Shown here one piece after another: positions 46,765-55,128 of a DNA stretch of 64,000 nucleotides (positions within the stretch are counted from its first letter, which is position 1; every line of letters begins with the position of its first letter). A model generated the notes under the pieces. That model did no database searches and was not told the origin of the DNA. It saw only the letters and a program-made list of their open reading frames with translations. Source of the stretch: Winogradskyella marincola (GTDB taxonomy: Bacteria > Bacteroidota > Bacteroidia > Flavobacteriales > Flavobacteriaceae); the NCBI RefSeq assembly GCF_029624125.1, contig NZ_JARSBN010000001.1, positions 124,001-188,000 on the forward strand. The letters are read 5' to 3'. Made by a program: the position numbers and the translations under genes.

Positions 46765-46861
46765 AGTTATTATGGGTAAAAGCTCTAGCCTGTTTTCATA
46801 ATTCTTTTATATGATTCTATATTTTTTTAAGCTTTAATTATTGTTCTACTTTTTGTAATAA

Positions 46862-47323
46862 TTAATCGTGTATCTCAACTTTTGCAACTATATTATTTTT
46901 TATCTCTATTGCAATTGAGTTGGTTTTATATTTATCTAATGGCTCTAAGATCAATTCAAAATCAGAACTTTTATCACTCAATGGATAGATTGCGGATAAA
47001 TAAAAATCATTTTTCCAGTTAGAATATTTTTCAATTTTCCTAATCCCGATTTTATCAAATTTATTTTCAATTTTTGGTAAATAAAAAGTGCTCCAATTTT
47101 GAATTAACTGACTTATAAAATCCAAGTGAATAGTATATGGCCTATAACTATATCCTTCTAAAATAATAGTTGTTTCATTAGATTTATCATTTAAAACTAC
47201 ATTTCCATACCAAGTGTAATTTCTAGTAAGATTTTGGCCTTTGATTCTTTGACTTTTTAATGTACCAATTATCGGATGATTATAAGTTTTTTTGCTACCA
47301 AAGAGTAAGTCAATTATACTCAT
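46862..47323 (-). CDS. Hypothetical protein
   Basis: I do not recognise this 153-residue protein. It has no signal peptide or membrane helix; the opening MSIIDLLFGSKKTYNHPIIG is followed by a beta-rich core with several aromatic residues (NYTWYGNVVL, YSYRPYTIHLDF). It is acidic to neutral and AT-rich like the rest. It lies in a small block of unknown genes between the non-coding gap and the next lipoprotein. Similar small proteins can be immunity proteins or accessory factors, but nothing here shows that. Confidence 0.6.
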   Translation of the reverse strand: MSIIDLLFGSKKTYNHPIIGTLKSQRIKGQNLTRNYTWYGNVVLNDKSNETTIILEGYSYRPYTIHLDFISQLIQNWSTFYLPKIENKFDKIGIRKIEKYSNWKNDFYLSAIYPLSDKSSDFELILEPLDKYKTNSIAIEIKNNIVAKVEIHD

Positions 47324-47411
47324 ATATTGTATTTACAAAATGTGGTCTTTAATTTTAAATCTTAGCAAATTAATTTGCCTTAATTGCGATTATGCATTTC
47401 TGTGTGTAGTT

Positions 47412-48002
47412 TTAATCTTGAAAAACAATATCTATATATGGAATTCCCCAAAAATCATTACCAGGATTTCCTCCTCCATAAAAAGAAGAACTTGTAATAG
47501 TAAGTTCTTCAAAATTATTTGGAAAAGTAGAGTTTCCGTATATAATTCTACCTATTAAATTAGCAACATTATTACCCGAATTGTTTTGAGTTCTTCTAAT
47601 TGTATATGAATGACCAACTAATATTTGAATAGGCATTATAGAAATGTAATCAGTAGAAATTGAAGAAAAAATATGATTGTCACTATATAATAAAGTATTT
47701 GATGTATTATCATAAACCTCAATTAAATAAGGTGTCGAGCTAAAGGATGGCAAGCTTTGATAACCTATTTGACAAATAATTTTATTTTCAGAAACTTCAA
47801 AATTATATGAATGAGTTTCCGTATCCATAGTGGTTTCTTCTATATTTGAAGATGTAGAAGATAAGTCATTATAGAGTTGGCTAAAAATAGTGTTAGTTGA
47901 ATCACATATAGCTTCTTCATCTAAGTTGTTGTTATCATCGTCATTCGTACAGGATATTAATCCAATTAAGATAAATATTCCTAATAATATTTTTTTTGTC
48001 AT
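47412..48002 (-). CDS. Lipoprotein of unknown function
   Basis: I start at 48002 (MTKKILLGIF), which gives a lipoprotein signal with C17 in LISCTNDDDNNN, the Asp/Asn tail after the cysteine being typical of surface-exported lipoproteins in Bacteroidota. The ATG at 48059 would put a cysteine-bearing tail before it. The mature part is Ser/Thr/Asn-rich and beta-rich, without a recognised domain. It is a single gene with 88 bases before the unknown gene at 46862-47323. Confidence 0.7.
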   Translation of the reverse strand: MTKKILLGIFILIGLISCTNDDDNNNLDEEAICDSTNTIFSQLYNDLSSTSSNIEETTMDTETHSYNFEVSENKIICQIGYQSLPSFSSTPYLIEVYDNTSNTLLYSDNHIFSSISTDYISIMPIQILVGHSYTIRRTQNNSGNNVANLIGRIIYGNSTFPNNFEELTITSSSFYGGGNPGNDFWGIPYIDIVFQD

Positions 48003-48148
48003 TGTTTTAGTTTCTATGTAGATGCAAACACTTGTGAATGGTTGCGCCAAATTGCACAAAACTTATTATATAACAATAAATATAACCATTATCCCATCAT
48101 ATATTAGAGATAACAAAAACTAACTTCCAATTTTACTTAAAGCTATTC

Positions 48149-48175
48149 CAAAAAAAATCCTGCTTTCGCAGGATT
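48149..48175 (-). terminator. Terminator of fabH
   Basis: AATCCTGC and GCAGGATT form an 8-bp stem with the loop TTTC, followed on the minus strand by seven T residues (plus 151-157 of 48 kb). It is nine bases past the fabH stop. The stem words are the same as in repeat family B. Confidence 0.82.
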
Positions 48176-48183
48176 AATTTGTT

Positions 48184-49194
48184 TTACCATTTTATAATAA
48201 CGCTTCCCCAAGTAAAGCCACTACCAAAGGCGGCTAAAACTACGGTATCGCCTTCTTTTATTTTACCTTCTTCCCAAGCTTCGGTTAAAGCTATTGGGAT
48301 TGAAGCTGCTGTGGTATTACCATACTTTTGTATGTTATTAAAAACCTGGTCGTCACTCAACTGAAATTTCTTCTGAATAAACTGTGCTATTCTCAAATTC
48401 GCTTGGTGCGGAATAAGCATGTCTATGTTTTCTGGCTTTAATTTGTTTTTCATTAAGCCTTCCATAATCACTTCACTAAAACGCACTACTGCATTTTTAA
48501 ATACAAATTGGCCGTTCATGTAAGGGAAATAGCTTTCGTCATCTTTATTATCATCTTCAATAATATCAGTAACCCAACGCGTTCCCATTCCTGGTGCTTT
48601 TACCACCAATTCCTCAGCGTGTTCCCCTTGGCTATGCAAATGTGTAGATAGAATACCTTTGCTTGTATCTTCTTCACGTGTTAAAACTGCTGCTCCTGCT
48701 CCATCACCAAAAATAACAGATACACCTCTACCACGAGTGGTTTTGTCTAATCCGTGAGAATGCAATTCGCTACCAATAACAAGCACATTTTTGTACATAC
48801 CTGTTTTTATAAAGTTATCTGCAACAGAAATGGCATATACAAAACCAGAACATTGGTTACGTACATCTAAAGCTCCAACCGTTTTTATATCTAAAGCATG
48901 CTGTACTTGCACACCTGGACCAGGAAAATACATATCTGGACTTAAGGTGGCAAAAATGATAAAATCGATATCATCCTTGTCTATTCCTGCACGTTCTATA
49001 GCAACTTTAGCTGCTTTTACACCCATAGTTGCCGTTGTATCTCCATCTCCATCCTTTACCCAACGACGCTCTTTAATACCTGTGCGTTCTTGTATCCACT
49101 CGTCACTGGTATCCATGATTTTAGATAAATCATCATTAGTAACTACATTATCTGGAACATAAGTTCCTAAACCTATTATTTTTGAATTATACAT
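48184..49194 (-). CDS. fabH: 3-oxoacyl-ACP synthase III (KAS III)
   Basis: FabH starts fatty-acid synthesis by condensing an acyl-CoA with malonyl-ACP. The 336-residue chain has the triad C115 (NQCSGFVY), H263 (PHQANLRI) and N293 (YGNTTAASIP). Start MYNSKIIGLGTYVPDNVV is typical. In Bacteroidota, with branched-chain fatty acids, such enzymes often accept branched primers, and a branched-chain-type E2 gene lies about 11 kb away; that link is inference. It stands alone, with its own terminator. Confidence 0.95.
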   Translation of the reverse strand: MYNSKIIGLGTYVPDNVVTNDDLSKIMDTSDEWIQERTGIKERRWVKDGDGDTTATMGVKAAKVAIERAGIDKDDIDFIIFATLSPDMYFPGPGVQVQHALDIKTVGALDVRNQCSGFVYAISVADNFIKTGMYKNVLVIGSELHSHGLDKTTRGRGVSVIFGDGAGAAVLTREEDTSKGILSTHLHSQGEHAEELVVKAPGMGTRWVTDIIEDDNKDDESYFPYMNGQFVFKNAVVRFSEVIMEGLMKNKLKPENIDMLIPHQANLRIAQFIQKKFQLSDDQVFNNIQKYGNTTAASIPIALTEAWEEGKIKEGDTVVLAAFGSGFTWGSVIIKW

Positions 49195-49365
49195 AGTATT
49201 CTTTTAAGTATTGCAATTTAATCTATAAGATACGATTTCGTTTGCAATAAAATTTAAATTCGTTATGCACGCATAATATTTAAAATTATGTCATCTTGTC
49301 ATAATTCTTCAATTGGTATTTTATTTGAAATATTGGTTTTGATCAAAAAAATTAAATAATAATTA

Positions 49366-49389
49366 GATTCTTGCATACGCAGGAATGAC
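49366..49389. repeat. Palindromic repeat, family B, partial copy
   Basis: GATTCTTGC and GCAGGAATGAC form an imperfect stem about 18 bases before the htpG ATG. It carries the GGAATGAC end seen at 56264-56333, and it lies in the probable leader of htpG. Confidence 0.65.
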
Positions 49390-49406
49390 AAAAACAACAT
49401 AGTAAA

Positions 49407-51314
49407 ATGGCAAAAGGAAGTATTAATGTATCGGTAGAAAATATCTTTCCGTTAATTAAAAAATTCTTGTACTCAGATCACGAAATCTTTTTACGTGAAC
49501 TTATTAGTAATGCAACTGATGCAACTTTAAAACTAAAGCACTTAACGAGCATTGGCGAATCTAAATCTGAATATGGTGAGCCAAAAATTGAAGTAAAGAT
49601 TGATAAGGAAGGTAAAAAACTTCATATTATAGATCAAGGTTTGGGTATGACAGCCGAAGAGGTTGAAAAATACATTAACCAAGTAGCATTTTCTGGTGCT
49701 GAAGAATTCTTAAACAAATACGAAGATACTGCTAAAGATTCTGGTATCATTGGTCATTTTGGTCTTGGGTTCTACTCTGCTTTTATGGTCGCTGAGAAGG
49801 TAGAAATTATTACAAAATCGCACACAGATGCACCTGCTGCACACTGGACTTGTGATGGTTCACCTGAGTTCACTTTAGAAGAAGCTGATAAAACTGACAG
49901 AGGTACAGAAATCATTCTTCACATTGCTGAAGATTCTACAGAATTTTTAGAAGACAGTAAAATCCGTGAGCTACTTAACAAGTACAACAAGTTTATGCCG
50001 ATTCCTATTAAATTTGGAACTAAGGAAGTAAACGATCCAGATTTTACACCAAAAACAACTAAAGACGAAAATGGTAAAGAAACTACTGAGCCTCACAAAC
50101 AAATCACTGTTGATGACATCATCAATAACCCAAATCCAGCATGGACAAAACAACCTGCAGATCTAGAGGACGATGATTACAAAAACTTCTACAGAGAGCT
50201 GTACCCAATACAGTTTGAAGAGCCACTTTTCCACATTCATCTTAATGTAGATTATCCGTTTAACTTAACAGGAATCTTGTATTTCCCTAAGATGACGAAT
50301 GACCTTAACATGCAAAAGGATAAGATTCAACTGTACCAAAACCAAGTTTTTGTAACGGATAATGTAGAAGGTATCGTTCCTGAATTCTTAACCATGTTAA
50401 GAGGTGTTATCGATTCGCCAGATATTCCATTAAACGTTTCTCGTAGTTACTTACAGGCTGATGGTGCAGTGAAAAAGATTTCATCTTACATTACACGTAA
50501 GGTTGCAGATAAATTAAAATCTTTATTCAACAATAACCGCGAAGATTTCGAAAAGAAATGGGACGATATTAAAATTGTTATTGAATACGGAATGCTTTCT
50601 GAAGAAAAATTCTTTGAAAAAGCAGACAGTTTTGCACTTTACCCAACGGTTGATGGTAAATACTTCACCTTTGAAGAATTAACCAATGCTATTAAAGCAA
50701 AGCAAAGCGATAAGGATGGTAAAATGGTGATTCTTTATGCATCTAACAAAGATGAGCAACATGCCTACATACAAGCTGCTAAAGATAAGGATTACGAGGT
50801 GTTACTATTAGATTCGCCAATCGTAAGTCACTTAATGCAAAAGTTAGAAACCACTAAAGAAAATATTTCTTTTGCACGTGTAGATGCAGATCATATTGAT
50901 AATCTTATCAAAAAAGACGACACCACAATTTCTAAATTATCTGAAGATGAAAAAACAACATTAGACACACTTTTAAAAGAAGTGATTCCTTCAGAAAAAT
51001 TTATGGTACAATTAGAAGCTATGGATAGCAATGCATCACCATTTATGATTACGCAACCAGAATTTATGCGCAGAATGAAAGAGATGCAACAAACAGGTGG
51101 TGGCATGTTTGGTATGGGCAATATGCCAGAAATGTACAACCTGATTGTAAACACAAATCACGATTTAATTAGCGATATCTTAACTACTGAAGCAAAAGAA
51201 GATAAAGAACGTTTGATTAATCAAAGTTTAGATTTAGCACGTTTATCGCAAGGCTTACTTAAAGGTGAAGAGTTAACAAACTTCATTAAGCGTAGTTACC
51301 AGATGATAAAGTAA
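49407..51314 (+). CDS. htpG: Molecular chaperone HtpG (Hsp90)
   Basis: HtpG is the bacterial Hsp90, an ATP-dependent chaperone for late folding of client proteins. The 635-residue chain shows the GHKL ATPase: FLRELISNATDATLKL, DQGLGMTAEE and IGHFGLGFYSAFMVA. The middle-domain catalytic arginine region (NVSRSYLQADG) and the C-terminal dimerisation domain follow. Length and order are normal. It stands alone, with a palindromic repeat just before it and a terminator after it. Confidence 0.97.
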   Translation: MAKGSINVSVENIFPLIKKFLYSDHEIFLRELISNATDATLKLKHLTSIGESKSEYGEPKIEVKIDKEGKKLHIIDQGLGMTAEEVEKYINQVAFSGAEEFLNKYEDTAKDSGIIGHFGLGFYSAFMVAEKVEIITKSHTDAPAAHWTCDGSPEFTLEEADKTDRGTEIILHIAEDSTEFLEDSKIRELLNKYNKFMPIPIKFGTKEVNDPDFTPKTTKDENGKETTEPHKQITVDDIINNPNPAWTKQPADLEDDDYKNFYRELYPIQFEEPLFHIHLNVDYPFNLTGILYFPKMTNDLNMQKDKIQLYQNQVFVTDNVEGIVPEFLTMLRGVIDSPDIPLNVSRSYLQADGAVKKISSYITRKVADKLKSLFNNNREDFEKKWDDIKIVIEYGMLSEEKFFEKADSFALYPTVDGKYFTFEELTNAIKAKQSDKDGKMVILYASNKDEQHAYIQAAKDKDYEVLLLDSPIVSHLMQKLETTKENISFARVDADHIDNLIKKDDTTISKLSEDEKTTLDTLLKEVIPSEKFMVQLEAMDSNASPFMITQPEFMRRMKEMQQTGGGMFGMGNMPEMYNLIVNTNHDLISDILTTEAKEDKERLINQSLDLARLSQGLLKGEELTNFIKRSYQMIK

Positions 51315-51317
51315 TAA

Positions 51318-51337
51318 ATTCCTGCAAAATCAGGAAT
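51318..51337. repeat. Palindromic repeat, family B, short copy after htpG
   Basis: ATTCCTG and CAGGAAT form a 7-bp stem three bases after the htpG stop. It precedes the intrinsic terminator. Confidence 0.65.
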
Positions 51338-51352
51338 CTTATAATAAATTGC

Positions 51353-51386
51353 AAAAACCACTTAGGAAATCCTAAGTGGTTTTTTT
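51353..51386 (+). terminator. Terminator of htpG
   Basis: AACCACTTAGG and CCTAAGTGGTT form an 11-bp perfect stem with a five-base loop, followed by T residues. Nearly the same stem is used after the next gene at 53118-53148. Confidence 0.9.
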
Positions 51387-51442
51387 GTAACTTTAAATCT
51401 GAGACGTCGTCTTACTAAAGTAACAATCAATCAAACTATGCA

Positions 51443-53095
51443 ATGAAAACAAAGATTTCTCTAATTGTTGTTGTATTTAGCTTCCTTTTTGCAACAGCTC
51501 AAGATCAAAATTTAACCCAACAATTCGATGATATTGTAGCACAATACTACAATGATACTAATGCACCAGGAGCAACGGTTTTAGTTGCCAAAAACGGAAA
51601 AGCTATTTATAGAAAAGCTGTCGGAAAATCTAATTTGGAACTAGATGTTGATATGATTCCGGAAAATGTATTTATGCTGGCTTCTATCACAAAGCAATTT
51701 ACAGCAGTTTCTATTTTAATGTTAGAAGAACAAGGCAAGTTAAGCTTAGATGATCCAATAACTAAGTTTATTCCAGATTATCCTACGCATGGCAAAACGA
51801 TAACTGTTCATCACCTTCTTAATCACACCTCTGGTATTAAAAGCTACACAAGTATAGGAGATTTAAGACAAGTTGCCAGACAAGACAAAACCTTAGACGA
51901 ACTTATAGATTTCTTTAAAAATGAACCTATGGATTTTGATCCTGGTGAAGATTATAGTTACAATAACTCTGGTTATGTATTACTCGGTAAAATTATAGAA
52001 GTCGTATCTGGTGAAACTTATGCAGATTTTATTGATAATCATATTTTTCAACCATTAGGTATGACAGCCTCGCAATATGGTAGTCACAGTAAAATCATTA
52101 AAAACAGAGCCATGCCTTATGAAGAAGTTGACAAAGGTTATGTTAACGCAAGTTACCTCAGCATGTCTTTACCACACGCAGCAGGAGCACTTACCTCAAC
52201 TATAGACGATATGCTAAAATGGCAAAATGCCTTAGCTAACAACACATTGATAAAAGCATCTACATTGCAAAAAGCAATTAATGGCTCTAAATTAAACAAT
52301 GGAGAACACATAGATTATGGTTACGGATTAGGTGAACTAACTCTTAAAGGCTCTAAGGGTTACACGCATAGTGGTGGTATTTTTGGCACTTCTACAAATG
52401 GCATCTATTTAATAAATGAAGATGTTTATGTTATTGGTTTAAGTAATTGTAGCTGCAATGACATAGGCTCTGTAACCACGCAATTGGCTGCTGCTGCTAT
52501 TGGCAAACCATACCCTTCTATGAAAGATGTTGTACAATTAAATGAAGACCAACTAAAAAAATGGGTTGGTGCTTATGAATTCGAAGGTGGAGTTGTAAGA
52601 CATATTTTCTTTAAGGATGGTGCTTTAAAAAGTATGAGAGAGTCTGACACCAATACTGTTTTTGATATTTTTCCGCTTTCTGAAAACCGATTTATGTTTA
52701 ATGATAGTAGTATAGAATACAGATTTTCTAAATCTGCTGATGGTAAAAATCAAGCCATATTTATTACAGATTCTGAAAGTATTGGCAAACAAATAGACAG
52801 AGCTATGCCAGAAGCAAGAAAAGAGATTACATTATCTAACGACGTTTTGAGTCAATATGATGGTAAGTACGAGTTAGCACCAAACTTTAATGTAGTCATT
52901 ACTGTAAAAGGAAATGAAATCTTTGCGCAAGCTACAGAGCAAGGACAATTTCCACTTTTTGCTGAGAACGAAACCACCTTCTTTGCAAAAGTTACACCTC
53001 TTAAGGTGGTATTTAATAAAAATGCTTCTGGAAAAGTAGAAAGTTTTACCTTATATCAAGGCGGACAAGAAACCATTGCAAAAAAAATAGAATAA
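51443..53095 (+). CDS. Secreted serine hydrolase (class C beta-lactamase fold)
   Basis: The 550-residue product has a signal peptide (about 1-20). The fold is shown by the nucleophile motif S81-I-T-K84, Y171-N-N173 (DYSYNNSGY) and a HSGG segment (YTHSGGIFG) near residue 310. A C-terminal beta-barrel-like extension (about 370-550) resembles the lipocalin-like domains often attached to such hydrolases. It could be an esterase, a D-amino acid peptidase or a penicillin-binding protein. It is the second such enzyme in the window (the other is at 25898-26977) and is followed by a terminator. Confidence 0.9.
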   Translation: MKTKISLIVVVFSFLFATAQDQNLTQQFDDIVAQYYNDTNAPGATVLVAKNGKAIYRKAVGKSNLELDVDMIPENVFMLASITKQFTAVSILMLEEQGKLSLDDPITKFIPDYPTHGKTITVHHLLNHTSGIKSYTSIGDLRQVARQDKTLDELIDFFKNEPMDFDPGEDYSYNNSGYVLLGKIIEVVSGETYADFIDNHIFQPLGMTASQYGSHSKIIKNRAMPYEEVDKGYVNASYLSMSLPHAAGALTSTIDDMLKWQNALANNTLIKASTLQKAINGSKLNNGEHIDYGYGLGELTLKGSKGYTHSGGIFGTSTNGIYLINEDVYVIGLSNCSCNDIGSVTTQLAAAAIGKPYPSMKDVVQLNEDQLKKWVGAYEFEGGVVRHIFFKDGALKSMRESDTNTVFDIFPLSENRFMFNDSSIEYRFSKSADGKNQAIFITDSESIGKQIDRAMPEARKEITLSNDVLSQYDGKYELAPNFNVVITVKGNEIFAQATEQGQFPLFAENETTFFAKVTPLKVVFNKNASGKVESFTLYQGGQETIAKKIE

Positions 53096-53117
53096 CATTA
53101 ATCCTTCGTAAAACACT

Positions 53118-53148
53118 AACCACTTAGAACATTCTAAGTGGTTTTTTT
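53118..53148 (+). terminator. Terminator of the serine hydrolase gene
   Basis: AACCACTTAGA pairs with TCTAAGTGGTT around a four-base loop and runs into seven T residues. It lies 22 bases after the stop codon. Confidence 0.9.
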
Positions 53149-53169
53149 ATATCCAAAACAAAAAAAATA

Positions 53170-53190
53170 ATACATTTTAATAAAATGTAT
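53170..53190. promoter_or_regulatory. Perfect 21-bp palindrome, candidate PadR operator
   Basis: ATACATTTTA, one central base, then TAAAATGTAT: both arms are exact 10-bp complements. It ends 24 bases before the padR ATG at 53215. PadR-family proteins bind ATGT/ACAT inverted repeats next to their own genes, and this one has that outer spacing. It also contains an upstream ATG (53185), which makes that start unlikely. Confidence 0.7.
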
Positions 53191-53214
53191 TTAAAAAATA
53201 TGTATATTAGCCGT

Positions 53215-53547
53215 ATGTATAGTAAAGAACTCACTAAAGGGACATTGCAACCTATCATCTTAAAGCTGTTAAGCGAGCATGATAAAATGTATGGTTATGA
53301 GATTACCCAAAAGGTAAAAGAACTCACCAAAGGTAAAATCGATATTTCAGAAGGCGCACTCTACCCTATTCTACACAAGCTAGAAAACAAAAAGGTATTA
53401 GAAACCGAAAAAGTATACATCGGTAAACGTATTAGAAAATACTATTCCGTTACCAAATCTGGTAAACATGTTATAGAAGAGCAAACCAAGCAAATCAATG
53501 ATTTTATAGATACCTTATCACTAATTTTTAATCCTAAAACAAGCTAA
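53215..53547 (+). CDS. PadR-family transcriptional regulator
   Basis: The 110-residue winged-helix protein begins MYSKELTKGTLQPIILKLL and has the PadR core MYGYEITQKVKELTKG and ISEGALYPILHKLENK, then a C-terminal dimerisation helix. I chose the ATG at 53215, since the one at 53185 falls in a perfect palindrome that looks like the protein's own operator. It is followed without a gap by a membrane protein gene, and then by a small membrane protein, so the three probably form one autoregulated operon. Similar PadR/membrane-protein operons respond to membrane stress or small molecules; the signal is unknown here. Confidence 0.9.
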   Translation: MYSKELTKGTLQPIILKLLSEHDKMYGYEITQKVKELTKGKIDISEGALYPILHKLENKKVLETEKVYIGKRIRKYYSVTKSGKHVIEEQTKQINDFIDTLSLIFNPKTS

Positions 53548-53979
53548 ATGACTCTTACAGACCAACACATAGCTTTTATTTCTAATAATCTGGATTTTTA
53601 TGGGCTAAAAAACAATGATTTAAAGGAAGATCTTTTAGATCATATTTGTACTCACATCGAAAATTCTAATGAGCACGATTTTGAAACGGCTTATAAAAAA
53701 GCAATCCATGAGTTTGGCGGACATCTTAATCTAAATCATATTGAACACCAAACCAATCTTCAATTGTACTTTAATGCTTCTAAAAACAGAAATAGGCTCT
53801 TGTTTTTAATGAGCTATATTTCCGCAGCCTGTATTCTTTTGGGTATCGTTTTTAAATTTATGCATTGGCCATTTGCCAGTATACTCTTGGTTGTTGGTTT
53901 TGCTTTTTTAATATTTCTTACCCTTCCTATTTATTTCTATTCAAGATACAAAGACCGTATCATAAAATATCAATCTTAA
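53548..53979 (+). CDS. Membrane protein with HAAS-like N terminus and HWPFA motif
   Basis: The 143-residue product starts on the base after the padR stop. Residues about 1-65 are a soluble helical part (LKEDLLDHICTHIE, FETAYKKAIHEFG) that resembles the HAAS domain, which often accompanies PadR regulators. Two transmembrane helices follow (about 84-103 and 107-127). Between them is KFMHWPFASILLVVG, very like KMMHWPFANILMFTG in the next small gene. A similar FKxxHWP segment occurs in GldL-type proteins, from memory. It is probably the regulatory target or partner of PadR. Confidence 0.78.
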   Translation: MTLTDQHIAFISNNLDFYGLKNNDLKEDLLDHICTHIENSNEHDFETAYKKAIHEFGGHLNLNHIEHQTNLQLYFNASKNRNRLLFLMSYISAACILLGIVFKFMHWPFASILLVVGFAFLIFLTLPIYFYSRYKDRIIKYQS

Positions 53980-54004
53980 ATTTTAACCATAAACCCAATT
54001 AATT

Positions 54005-54175
54005 ATGAAAAAATCAGTTTATGTCTTAGGCTTTATAGCTGCGTTTATTCTCAGCACCTCATTTTTATTCAAAATGATGCATTGGCCATTTGCTAACATC
54101 TTAATGTTTACAGGATTTATAATCCTAAACTTAGGGTTCCTTCCAACCTTATTTTTCAAGTTGTACAAACAGTAA
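54005..54175 (+). CDS. Small two-helix membrane protein with HWPFA motif
   Basis: The 56-residue product begins MKKSVYVLGF and has two hydrophobic helices (about 5-22 and 31-50). Between them is KMMHWPFAN, closely matching KFMHWPFAS of the protein just upstream. It starts 25 bases after that gene, and a terminator follows at 54196-54228, so it completes the padR operon. Nothing more is known of its function. Confidence 0.75.
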   Translation: MKKSVYVLGFIAAFILSTSFLFKMMHWPFANILMFTGFIILNLGFLPTLFFKLYKQ

Positions 54176-54195
54176 ACATTAAAACCCAAAAAGCT

Positions 54196-54228
54196 AAAAC
54201 CACTTCAAATCGAAGTGGTTTTTGTTTT
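54196..54228 (+). terminator. Terminator of the padR operon
   Basis: AAAACCACTTC and GAAGTGGTTTT form an 11-bp stem with a six-base loop, followed by T residues. It closes the padR operon. Confidence 0.85.
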
Positions 54229-54307
54229 ATCACCACTCAACTATACAAATCTGTAAATCAACCACATAAACACTTATCACATCGATTTTAAATGACGGCT
54301 TCAAAAT

Positions 54308-54315
54308 TATTTTTG
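54308..54315 (+). promoter_or_regulatory. Putative -10 element of the Crp/Fnr gene
   Basis: TATTTTTG exactly matches TAnnTTTG and lies 30 bases before the TTG start of the Crp/Fnr-type gene. The leader would be about 25 bases. Confidence 0.5.
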
Positions 54316-54345
54316 TAAATTATGGTAGTTTAATATCTATATAAG

Positions 54346-54921
54346 TTGCAAAAAAACAGTTCATATATTAACAAAATTTTCAAAAATCTTATTTTTTCCG
54401 AAAAAGAAATTGAGATTATAAATTCTATTTTCCAAAAAGTTACAGTAAAAAAGGGAGACACTTTAATTGTTCCTGGAGATATTGCCGACTCTCAATACTA
54501 CATATTGGACGGATGCCTTAGATCTTTCTATGTAGATTATCAAGGAAAAGAACACACATTGCAATTTGGAACAAAAGACTGGTGGATTAGTGACTACACT
54601 GCTTTTTTCACAGCTTCACCAGCAGTAATGACGGTTGAAGCGCTTAAAAATTCAACCTTATACAAAATTACTCACGAGCAGAAAGATGACCTTTATTCTA
54701 AAATACCAAAAGTAGAAACCTTCTTTAGACAAAAACTAGAAAGTGCTTTTTCCGCTTTTCAAAGACGAATATTATCCGGCTTATCCCAACCTGCCAAAGA
54801 ACGCTATCTGTTGTTTATAAAAACATATCCTGATATTGAAAAGATCGTAAAAAACTATCATATTGCGTCATATTTGGGTATAACTACAGAAAGCCTTAGT
54901 AGAATACGAAAAGAAATGTAA
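54346..54921 (+). CDS. Crp/Fnr-family transcriptional regulator
   Basis: The 191-residue protein has a cNMP-binding-type beta-barrel (about 25-115: VTVKKGDTLIVPGDIADSQYYILDG, DWWISDYTAFFT) and a C-terminal winged helix (about 140-190: YHIASYLGITTESLSRIRKE). It starts with TTG at 54346, as no ATG occurs before the conserved region. It lacks the Fnr cysteines, so it is not an oxygen sensor of that kind; in Bacteroidota such proteins often respond to unknown ligands. It stands alone, with a terminator about 110 bases after its stop. Confidence 0.9.
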   Translation: MQKNSSYINKIFKNLIFSEKEIEIINSIFQKVTVKKGDTLIVPGDIADSQYYILDGCLRSFYVDYQGKEHTLQFGTKDWWISDYTAFFTASPAVMTVEALKNSTLYKITHEQKDDLYSKIPKVETFFRQKLESAFSAFQRRILSGLSQPAKERYLLFIKTYPDIEKIVKNYHIASYLGITTESLSRIRKEM

Positions 54922-55028
54922 TACTTACAGATTTCTTAACATACATCAATTTTTTATTACTTTATTAATACTAGATTTGCCCTCCCTAACACACACTTTT
55001 TTAAGTGAATCCCTAAGGATTAATAGCT

Positions 55029-55064
55029 AAAAAGCGCAGATATAATACATCTGCGCTTTTTTTT
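55029..55064 (+). terminator. Terminator between the Crp/Fnr gene and rlmF
   Basis: AAAAGCGCAGAT and ATCTGCGCTTTT form a 12-bp stem with a seven-base loop, then a T run. It ends about 40 bases before the rlmF -10 box. Confidence 0.88.
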
Positions 55065-55102
55065 ATAGTATTTGTAACTTAAAGATTATATATCGTTTCA
55101 TT

Positions 55103-55110
55103 TATATTTG
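55103..55110 (+). promoter_or_regulatory. Putative rlmF -10 element
   Basis: TATATTTG exactly matches TAnnTTTG. Its last three bases are an in-frame TTG, so this TTG cannot be the start if the box is used. The candidate start codon at 55129 lies 19 bases downstream. Confidence 0.5.
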
Positions 55111-55128
55111 TATACAATAGAATCAAAA

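Larger units (their letters stand above)
46431..46861. other. 431-bp non-coding gap with two tandem terminator-bearing modules
   Basis: No plausible gene was seen here. The gap holds two diverged copies of one module. Copy 1 runs about 46493-46640 and copy 2 about 46662-46800. Shared words in the same order are AATAGTTT (497 and 666 of 46 kb), ATAA, AGTGTTA (524 and 700), GAAAA (549 and 726), a terminator-like hairpin and CTAGCCTrTT (626 and 785). Copy 1 also has an 11-bp inverted repeat, ATCTAATAGTT and AACTATTAGAT. The modules could be small RNAs or a duplicated 3' end. Confidence 0.6.

Noticed and set aside
53170..53190. Palindrome as a terminator of the serine hydrolase gene
   Set aside because: A better terminator with a T run is at 53118-53148; this palindrome is AT-rich, lacks a T run and lies before a promoter region, so an operator is more likely.
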